27,582 nucleotides of DNA, taken from positions 1-27,582 of the IMG/VR virus record IMGVR_UViG_3300032050_000658; one strand, 5' to 3'. The translations under genes and the position numbers were made by a program. Each line of letters begins with the position of its first letter. Positions within the stretch are counted from its first letter, which is position 1. This DNA comes from a virus. The notes beneath the pieces were generated by a model. It saw only the letters and a list, made by a program, of their open reading frames with translations, did no database searches and was not told the DNA's origin. Below, piece by piece: positions 22,249-27,582 of the stretch.

Positions 22249-22773
22249 TTAGGCGTTGGTGATAGTCACACCAGCGAAAACTGTAGGCGAAGCCAATTCA
22301 AGTGCGCCTTCTGGTTCTTGACCAGAGATTGTCACGGTGTATTGGTTAGCGTCTCCAGGTGCTACACCAGTTACGGCGCCACCGGCAGAGATTTGAGCTC
22401 CGCGAGTAAGGCCGATTAGCCAGTACTTGTCGTTTGAGTCTTGGAAGATCGCTTTGATATCGCGGTTCTTAGCCAAAAGAAGCAACTGATCGCGTTTGCA
22501 AGAGTCCATTTTGTTGAACACTAACGCTAGATCTTGTTGATAGAAGACAGTTCCTGCTGCAGGAGCGATGTTTGTGGTCTCAGTGTATGAGCCAGTGTCT
22601 TTAGGGAATTGGAACTCATAAAGAGTACCAGTACCTGTTCCACTAGTTACGATTCCGCATGTACCACCTACAGTAGAGGTGATAGCTACATCAGTTCCAA
22701 CCCAGGCAGCCTTGATACCACCAAGACCGTCGATGCAGTCGAGTAGGATGTTATCTGTTATATTGCAAGCCAT
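22249..22773 (-). CDS. Probable tail tube (major tail) protein
   Basis: A 174-residue protein, MACNITDNILLDCIDGLGGI at the start. Strand-rich segments follow, with LYEFQFPKDTGSYTETTNIA, FYQQDLALVFNKMDSCKRDQ, LLLLAKNRDIKAIFQDSNDK and YWLIGLTRGAQISAGGAV. This D-S-N-D-K-Y-W-L-I-G and G-A-x-I-S-A-G layout is what I associate with tail tube proteins of Bacteroidota phages. It has its own A-rich leader (22774-22797) and is flanked by terminators on both sides, in keeping with high, separately controlled expression. An alternative is a head decoration protein. Confidence 0.58.
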   Translation of the reverse strand: MACNITDNILLDCIDGLGGIKAAWVGTDVAITSTVGGTCGIVTSGTGTGTLYEFQFPKDTGSYTETTNIAPAAGTVFYQQDLALVFNKMDSCKRDQLLLLAKNRDIKAIFQDSNDKYWLIGLTRGAQISAGGAVTGVAPGDANQYTVTISGQEPEGALELASPTVFAGVTITNA

Positions 22774-22800
22774 GTTATTGTTTTGTTTTTTGGGTTTGGT

Positions 22801-22823
22801 AAAAAGGGGGAGTTGCCTCCCCC
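22801..22823 (-). terminator. Intrinsic terminator after the capsid gene
   Basis: On the minus strand GGGGGAG (22823-22817), a GCAA tetraloop of the GNRA type, CTCCCCC (22812-22806), then five T (22805-22801). It lies 6 bases after the capsid stop codon. It may limit read-through into the following gene or protect the capsid mRNA 3' end. Confidence 0.9.
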
Positions 22824-22829
22824 GTTTGA

Positions 22830-23723
22830 TTATGCGAGGTCGTTAGTAGCGAAAGAGTTGTAAAGACCGGCAAGACCGATGCGGTAAGCAGAAAGCATAC
22901 GAACTTCGTCGTTGTCTCTTGAGTACCAGATGTTGATCTTGTCTTGGTCATCAGTAAGACCAGTTACAGCGATGATGTGCTCTTTAGGTCCGCAGATGAT
23001 ACGGTTAGAAGTACCCAAACCAGCCACAGGAACAGCAGTTACGTTAGTTCCAGGGATGATTACAGTTTGGCCCAAACCGTAGTTCAATACCTTATCGCCA
23101 GGAGCGAAGTGGAAATAGTTAGCAACTACCAATCCACGAGTAAGGGCGCGGAAGTTAGCGTAGCTCATGTACATGATCAAGTCAGTACGAGAAAGAACGC
23201 TCTGTGGAAGTGCGTCGATCAAGTCGTTAACTTGAGCAAGTGCGTTACCTGCAGTAAGACCAGCAGGAGTACCACCTTGAAGTGAGCAACCGTTAGCCTG
23301 AGTAAACTCAGAGATGATTGCAGCACCCATCTTTTGCTCAAGGTTTAAGCGAGTTTGCTTAACCGCTTCAGCAGCGATGAATTGCTCGAAAGGAAGTTCT
23401 TCACCGAACGCAGAAGGGTTCATTTGTGAAGACAACCAGTAGTCTCTCAAGTCTTGTACACAAAGAGATTGTTTTGACTGGATGTTCTCAACAGTCACAG
23501 GGATTTGGTCGAATGTAGTAGTACCAGTAGGTGACCATCCGCATGAACGGTTGTCGAATACCATACCACTCATATCCAATACGTTGATGGCAACAGTACC
23601 AGCAGCGTAGCCAGGACGTACGGTTACGTAGTTCATTAAGTCAGCACCGAGTACGGCTTCGCTGATCAAGATACCACTATTCTCGTCGGTCCATGGAGCG
23701 AGGTTTGATAGATTGAAACTCAT
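22830..23723 (-). CDS. Major capsid protein
   Basis: A 297-residue protein placed directly after the protease and scaffold-like genes, the standard head-gene order. MSFNLSNLAPWTDENSGILI starts the chain. ALPQSVLSRTDLIMYMSYAN, FHFAPGDKVLNYGLGQTVII and the closing WYSRDNDEVRMLSAYRIGLA are consistent with an HK97-type capsid fold, where the E-loop lies early and the P- and A-domains follow. There are few charged clusters and no disordered region. An A-rich leader without Shine-Dalgarno precedes the ATG, and a strong terminator follows. Abundant expression is expected. Confidence 0.82.
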   Translation of the reverse strand: MSFNLSNLAPWTDENSGILISEAVLGADLMNYVTVRPGYAAGTVAINVLDMSGMVFDNRSCGWSPTGTTTFDQIPVTVENIQSKQSLCVQDLRDYWLSSQMNPSAFGEELPFEQFIAAEAVKQTRLNLEQKMGAAIISEFTQANGCSLQGGTPAGLTAGNALAQVNDLIDALPQSVLSRTDLIMYMSYANFRALTRGLVVANYFHFAPGDKVLNYGLGQTVIIPGTNVTAVPVAGLGTSNRIICGPKEHIIAVTGLTDDQDKINIWYSRDNDEVRMLSAYRIGLAGLYNSFATNDLA

Positions 23724-23752
23724 GATTTATGTTTTGTTTTTTGTTTTGTAAA
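23724..23752 (-). promoter_or_regulatory. A-rich translation leader of the capsid gene
   Basis: The minus-strand leader contains ACAAAACAAAAAACAAAACA before the ATG at 23723. Similar A-rich leaders precede 24385 and 22773. Bacteroidota genes seldom use Shine-Dalgarno and favour A-rich upstream regions, so this probably acts as the ribosome loading site for strong expression. Confidence 0.65.
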
Positions 23753-24385
23753 TTAGTTCTTTGGTTTGCTTGATTGGTCAAATTCTTTTCTGAATTTAGC
23801 AAGAGCAGATACCTTACCTTCGAATGTTTCGAAAGATTCTTTTTGGAATGCAGTCTTCAAAGGAGCAGCAGCTGGTTCTTTAGCAAATTTAGAGTATTTC
23901 TCTTTCATTGCACCCATTTCGGTTTTCACTTCTTCAACAACCTGCATTACTTCTTCGATAGCCATTTTCACTTTGGTCATTTCCTCGTCAACGATGTCTT
24001 CGAACTTTTTTCTCATTTGTTCTTCGATCTTATCTTCGATGATTTCAGATACGATTTCTTTGATGGCCTCTGGAGCAACAGGCAATGATTCTTCAGCAGC
24101 AGCAACAGCTACAGGCTCAGTTACGATGTCCTCTTTAAGTTTAGGTACAATGCTTGTGATCACACCAGCTGCATCAACAGTAATAGTCAAGTCCGGAGTC
24201 TCATGTGTGCCTTCAGGAGCTGCTGTCTTATTGCCGGCTTCGTCGACAACGTAAAGTGTAGCACCTACAGCAAATGAGTCGGCCTCAACAGTAGTTACTC
24301 CGTCGATAAGCACAGCGGTCTCAAACTTTGCCTGTAAACCCAAGATCAATCGGATTTGGTTTAGTTTGGAAACGTTCTTTTTCAT
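23753..24385 (-). CDS. Scaffold-like protein
   Basis: A 210-residue protein. The first 85 residues form a small beta module (LQAKFETAVLIDGVTTVEAD and onward, with a second piece around LTITVDAAGVITSIVPKL). Residues about 100-165 are a strongly acidic coiled coil (AIKEIVSEIIEDKIEEQMRK and VMQVVEEVKTEMGAMKEKYS). The basic C-terminus (FEGKVSALAKFRKEFDQSS) would bind the capsid shell, as in other scaffolds. It lies between protease and capsid genes, which is the scaffold position. It begins after an A-rich leader and a promoter-like palindrome. The protease probably degrades it during maturation. Confidence 0.72.
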   Translation of the reverse strand: MKKNVSKLNQIRLILGLQAKFETAVLIDGVTTVEADSFAVGATLYVVDEAGNKTAAPEGTHETPDLTITVDAAGVITSIVPKLKEDIVTEPVAVAAAEESLPVAPEAIKEIVSEIIEDKIEEQMRKKFEDIVDEEMTKVKMAIEEVMQVVEEVKTEMGAMKEKYSKFAKEPAAAPLKTAFQKESFETFEGKVSALAKFRKEFDQSSKPKN

Positions 24386-24415
24386 TTGGTTTTTGTTATT
24401 TTGTTATTGGTTTAA

Positions 24416-24450
24416 CTCTAGTAAATATAGAGGTATGTCGAGTTGACATT
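24416..24450 (-). promoter_or_regulatory. Promoter-like site with nested palindromes before the scaffold gene
   Basis: The minus strand contains TATATTTAC (24429-24421), the same core as the two 21-bp repeats. Here it sits in an inverted repeat CTCTA-TATTTAC-TAGAG (24432-24416). Upstream, ATGTC-AACTC-GACAT forms a second small palindrome that might be an operator. It would drive the scaffold and capsid genes separately from the protease. Confidence 0.45.
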
Positions 24451-24452
24451 TC

Positions 24453-26405
24453 TTATTGTACAATTTCTGCGATCTTAGAGAGTAGGCCAGCCGCTTCAAT
24501 CTCTGCCAACTCTTCTTCAGTTACAAAGTTGCCTTCCACAGAGAATCCTTTGAGTTCTCCGTTCTTGACTCTTTGCCATACATTATCACTATTGACTCTC
24601 ATCTTGACCATCCAGGTACCTTTAGGTAATCCTTCGTATCCGTAAATAGTCTTTGCTTTGTCGGTCTCAGGATCTTCGATGATCCAGCTTTCAAAGATGT
24701 AGGTATCAGCAGGCTTAGAACCGTCGTGATCTTGGTTGGTGTTGTGAGTGCTTTGCTCTCTCATGAATTTCTCAGCGATCTTAGCGACTGCGTCTTCAGA
24801 GAATGCTACGTAATAGATCTCCTTGGTCTTCTTGTCATAGCGTGGAATCTCCATGTCGGGTACCATCGCTGGTCCGACTAGTATTCTCTTGTCGCCTTCC
24901 TCACCAAAGAACATCTTGCTCATTACATATCCACGGTTAGGTTGGTCGATCATAGGTACACCTGCCTTTCCAGTGGCCGGTCCTTTGTTTACGATTTCAC
25001 CATCGGGTTTAGCGTAGAACTTTTGCCAACGGTGTTTGCAGTTAGGACCGCCTTTGTATTTCCATATGTCGTAAAAGGCTGAACCTCCTTCACCGAAACC
25101 AGGATTCACCGAGAAATTGGTCGCGGTGTCGATTTCTTCAAAGGTGTACAGTCTGTCAAGGAACAACATTTGGCGACAGAAGTCTCTTTGTGCAGGAGGA
25201 CCTACGTATTTGTAGAATGTTCTACCACCAGCACCGTCAGCAGGCGTGATGTCTCCTTCTTGCCAAGGGATTAGGTCTGCATTGGCAAACTCTAGGTTAT
25301 AGTCGTTCTGACTGATACCTACCTGTGAAAAGTACGCAAGCAAGAGCTCTTCATCAGCGCTCATCAAGACAGGTCTTGTCTCTAGGATAGGTTTCTTTTT
25401 CTTCTTGTTGGACTCACCAGTCTGGTCGATGTAAGCAGGAGCGTTCACTACGACTTCCAGCTTTTCTTTCTTAATCTCTTCGAGTTTGCGACTTGCCCAT
25501 TCGATGCCTTCGGTACCACCCCATGCGTCCCACATTAGTTTGCCGCATCCTTCACCGTAAGGAGTATCACTGTTTTGTTTGTGACGAGCAAAACTAGCCA
25601 TACGAGAAATGGTATCTTCAGAGATAGGTTCACCTTTTGCCAATTGGTTGGCTCTTATCTTTCCTACCGGTGTTCCGCAAGATCCCCACCCATTCTCTTC
25701 TGCGTACTTAAGAGCTCTACTTGCGTTGTTCTTAGCCGCTTCGGGATAATCACTGTATGACTCGAAAGACTCGCGTTCCATTGTGATAGGACCACCTACG
25801 ACCCAGGCATCGCATGTTCTCTTTGCAGCACACTTAAAGTCAAATGCTTCGCAATAGCCAAGTTCACCAGCTTCAATTGTCTTTTCTGGATCTACCTCTG
25901 ATCCGATGCCAGATGCTATACACTCCTTTATAGAGGGAGAAACTACAAAGAACGAGCAATTACCACATAAGGCTTTCTTTGCGTCCTCTACAGTGTCTCC
26001 AAACATATCGGCCTTTTTCTGCCAATACTCTTCGTTAGGTAGGTTAGGATTTAGTGGTCCGTAATTCGCTGTGTCTATTGCGTTTTGACGGTTCTCTAAG
26101 TTAAGAGCAATGTCGGTAGTCGCAGGTGGACATTCTTCCTGAAACTTTCCTTCCCAATAAGAATAGCAGACAGCTAGTCTTTGATCTTGGTCGGGAAACT
26201 CTCCAGCGATCGCGCTCATGCAACGACCTATAAAGTCACCTTCACTTTCACCGGCGCTCGGTGTTACGAACTTTTCTTTTTTGAACGCAAGAAAGTTGAT
26301 CTCGATGGCAGGTTCTTCAACCAATGCGATCGCATCTACTCCGCTCTGGATCAACTGATCTATAACGGTGAGATCAATTACTTTCTTTTTCTTGTTTGGT
26401 TCCAT
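24453..26405 (-). CDS. Multi-domain head maturation protease, XkdF-like
   Basis: A 650-residue protein with several modules. Residues about 50-87 (ESEGDFIGRCMSAIAGEFPD and QRLAVCYSYW) are a short motif that recurs in phage head proteins. C147, C150, C162, C185, C192 and C198 form a Cys-rich module that may bind iron-sulfur or zinc. Residues about 255-297 (GEPISEDTISRMASFARHKQ, then GCGKLMWDAWGG) are another recurrent phage segment. The C-terminal part is the XkdF-type serine protease: candidate catalytic His at H554 or H560 in HNTNQDH and Ser622 in KGFSVEG. It lies ahead of scaffold and capsid genes. It probably cuts scaffold and capsid N-termini. It is much larger than plain prohead proteases. 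Confidence 0.82.
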   Translation of the reverse strand: MEPNKKKKVIDLTVIDQLIQSGVDAIALVEEPAIEINFLAFKKEKFVTPSAGESEGDFIGRCMSAIAGEFPDQDQRLAVCYSYWEGKFQEECPPATTDIALNLENRQNAIDTANYGPLNPNLPNEEYWQKKADMFGDTVEDAKKALCGNCSFFVVSPSIKECIASGIGSEVDPEKTIEAGELGYCEAFDFKCAAKRTCDAWVVGGPITMERESFESYSDYPEAAKNNASRALKYAEENGWGSCGTPVGKIRANQLAKGEPISEDTISRMASFARHKQNSDTPYGEGCGKLMWDAWGGTEGIEWASRKLEEIKKEKLEVVVNAPAYIDQTGESNKKKKKPILETRPVLMSADEELLLAYFSQVGISQNDYNLEFANADLIPWQEGDITPADGAGGRTFYKYVGPPAQRDFCRQMLFLDRLYTFEEIDTATNFSVNPGFGEGGSAFYDIWKYKGGPNCKHRWQKFYAKPDGEIVNKGPATGKAGVPMIDQPNRGYVMSKMFFGEEGDKRILVGPAMVPDMEIPRYDKKTKEIYYVAFSEDAVAKIAEKFMREQSTHNTNQDHDGSKPADTYIFESWIIEDPETDKAKTIYGYEGLPKGTWMVKMRVNSDNVWQRVKNGELKGFSVEGNFVTEEELAEIEAAGLLSKIAEIVQ

Positions 26406-26423
26406 AGTGTATTTATCTTTTTG

Positions 26424-27582
26424 TTAAAGTCTTGATAAGTTGTTGATTTGGTAGTCTGCTTGTTGTTGGTCAGATACATCGGTAGCCACAACGTATGTCT
26501 TGATAGGAGGAGGTGAACTCAATTTAGATTCTAAAGAGTTAAGCTGGTTCATTGCTTCCATTCCTACCATACCTCCGTCTGCAAACTTGCGGCCTCCACC
26601 AATTTGGTTGATCGCTGAGATTACTCCTGCGTACATACGAGTAGAGTTCTTGTTCACTACGTATTCACCGCCTTCCAATTCGCCAAAGGCTGTTTGGATT
26701 CCACCCATTGCGTGTGATGGTCCGTTGAGTAGACCACCTTGTGCGAACTTAGCAGGAGCAGGTGCGCCACCACCGTTGCCTCCACCGCCACCTCCACCTT
26801 TGGTAGGTATCTGAGTGCTGGTGATTTTCTTAACGTTCAAGAGACCAGCTGCGACAACAGAGGCAGCCAGAATAAAGTTGAACGGAGGAGGTGCCGCTCC
26901 CAAAGCTTGCGAAGCACCCTTGTAAGTGTTGATGACCGCATCGGCAACTGCAAGAGCCTTACCGGCTTTGGTTTCTTCTCCAACGAGGCTAGCAACGTTC
27001 TGAATTGCTCCTTGTACTGCATCGAGTGCAGCAGCGCGGTTCGCGGCGATTTGATCAGCCGTACTCTTTGTGAATTCTGCATAATCAGCTTCAATTTGTT
27101 TACGTTCCTCCGCAGTGAGTTTCTCATTTTGGAGTAAGGCAGCGTACTGTGCGTTCTTTTGGTCAGCAACCTCTTGCTGTTTCTGTAATGTCAAGTTGTT
27201 GAACTCATCACCCAGCGCGATCTGTTCTTGAAAGAGAGCATAGTCCTTCTCGCGTTGTGCGGCAGCAGCTGCGTCTCGTAGTTCAGCGAGTTTTAGCTGG
27301 TATGTCTGTTCATACTGTAACTTAAGGGCGTTCTTTTGCTCCTCGGTGAAGGTAGTCTCCTCGAGTGCCTTAAGATCGTTCTCTTTTTGGATCTCTAACT
27401 CCTTCTCTGCGCGTGCCTGCTCGTCCTCGATGCTAAGAACCGTAAATTCCTGTTGCATTGCGAGCAACTTATCATCGTATGCCTTCTGTTGCTCTTCTCG
27501 TTTCTTCTGACCATCGTTCTGTATCTTGGTCTTGTCTTGCTGGTACTTAGCGTCGGCAGCCAATGTCAATGCTTCGATGGTC
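26424..27582 (-). CDS. Tape measure protein, C-terminal part (runs off right edge)
   Basis: The frame is open from the right edge to a stop at 26424. It starts in the coiled-coil repeat shared with 1-404, continues as coiled coil (KLTAEERKQIEADYAEFTKS), and then shows the classic C-terminal end of tape measures in Bacteroidota phages: KAGKALAVADAVINTYKGAS, an Ala-rich hydrophobic stretch (FNFILAASVVAAGLL), NVKKITSTQIPTK, a run of Gly, FAQGGLLNGPSHAMGGIQTA, FGELEGGEYVVNKNSTRM and AINQIGGG. If the ends are one locus, the joined protein is 807 residues (1-1669 joined through to 27178-26424). The protease gene starts 18 bp downstream. Confidence 0.88.
   Translation of the reverse strand, partial: TIEALTLAADAKYQQDKTKIQNDGQKKREEQQKAYDDKLLAMQQEFTVLSIEDEQARAEKELEIQKENDLKALEETTFTEEQKNALKLQYEQTYQLKLAELRDAAAAAQREKDYALFQEQIALGDEFNNLTLQKQQEVADQKNAQYAALLQNEKLTAEERKQIEADYAEFTKSTADQIAANRAAALDAVQGAIQNVASLVGEETKAGKALAVADAVINTYKGASQALGAAPPPFNFILAASVVAAGLLNVKKITSTQIPTKGGGGGGGNGGGAPAPAKFAQGGLLNGPSHAMGGIQTAFGELEGGEYVVNKNSTRMYAGVISAINQIGGGRKFADGGMVGMEAMNQLNSLESKLSSPPPIKTYVVATDVSDQQQADYQINNLSRL
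27179..27582. repeat. Terminal repeat, right copy
   Basis: The counterpart of 1-404, with the same length and phase and 23 mismatches. The perfect match is limited to 27179-27305 (127 bases) at its left side, plus blocks of about 81 and 61 bases further right. See the left copy for interpretation. Confidence 0.95.

Noticed and set aside
23766-24254. Plus-strand Ser/Thr-rich frame of 162 codons
   Set aside because: It is antisense to the coiled-coil scaffold gene; its composition is as expected from reading Glu/Lys-rich codons backwards.

Overview
The window reads as almost a complete genome of a small tailed (siphovirus-like) double-stranded DNA phage of a Bacteroidota host. Evidence for the host group: several genes have A-rich leaders in place of Shine-Dalgarno sequences (for example upstream of the capsid gene), promoter-like elements resemble the Bacteroidota -7 box TAnnTTTG, and the protein families (portal, XkdF-like protease, sigma-like regulator, PBSX-type terminase, tape measure C-terminus) are those of Bacteroidota phages. 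No integrase, repressor or tRNA was seen, and no endolysin was recognised.

Layout. Nearly everything is on the minus strand, so transcription runs from high to low coordinates. Starting at the regulatory gap at about 13.0 kb and moving left: a replication initiator carrying an iteron-like array (12178-12957), a short DnaC-like ATPase, two small NUMOD-like DNA-binding proteins, a sigma-like regulator, small unknown genes, the terminase subunits (8101-9649), tail completion and connector genes, a tail-assembly chaperone with a programmed -1 frameshift (6141-6937), two large tail proteins, and the N-terminal part of the tape measure (1-1669). The tape measure C-terminus is at the other end of the window (26424-27582). 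It is followed leftwards by a multi-domain head maturation protease, a scaffold-like protein, the major capsid protein, a probable tail tube, a cassette of fibre and adhesin genes rich in GTSG and glycine repeats (16549-21587), the portal, a connector and small holin-like genes. A two-gene plus-strand island (13247-14312), with an unknown protein and a GIY-YIG nuclease, lies between the end of the late genes and the start of the early genes.

The first and last 404 bases are about 94% identical and in the same tape-measure reading frame. Either the contig is a circle of 27178 bp whose ends overlap at a variable locus (giving an 807-residue tape measure), or the tape measure holds tandem repeats that broke the assembly.

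Sites worth most attention: the T TTT TTT slippery site in the chaperone gene, the four 22-23 bp direct repeats inside the initiator gene, a probable small RNA or attenuator with a strong terminator at about 13.06-13.19 kb, a pair of heavily overlapping genes at 9.9-10.3 kb, a 21-bp intergenic repeat that probably acts as a phage promoter, and two strong terminators flanking the probable tail-tube gene.
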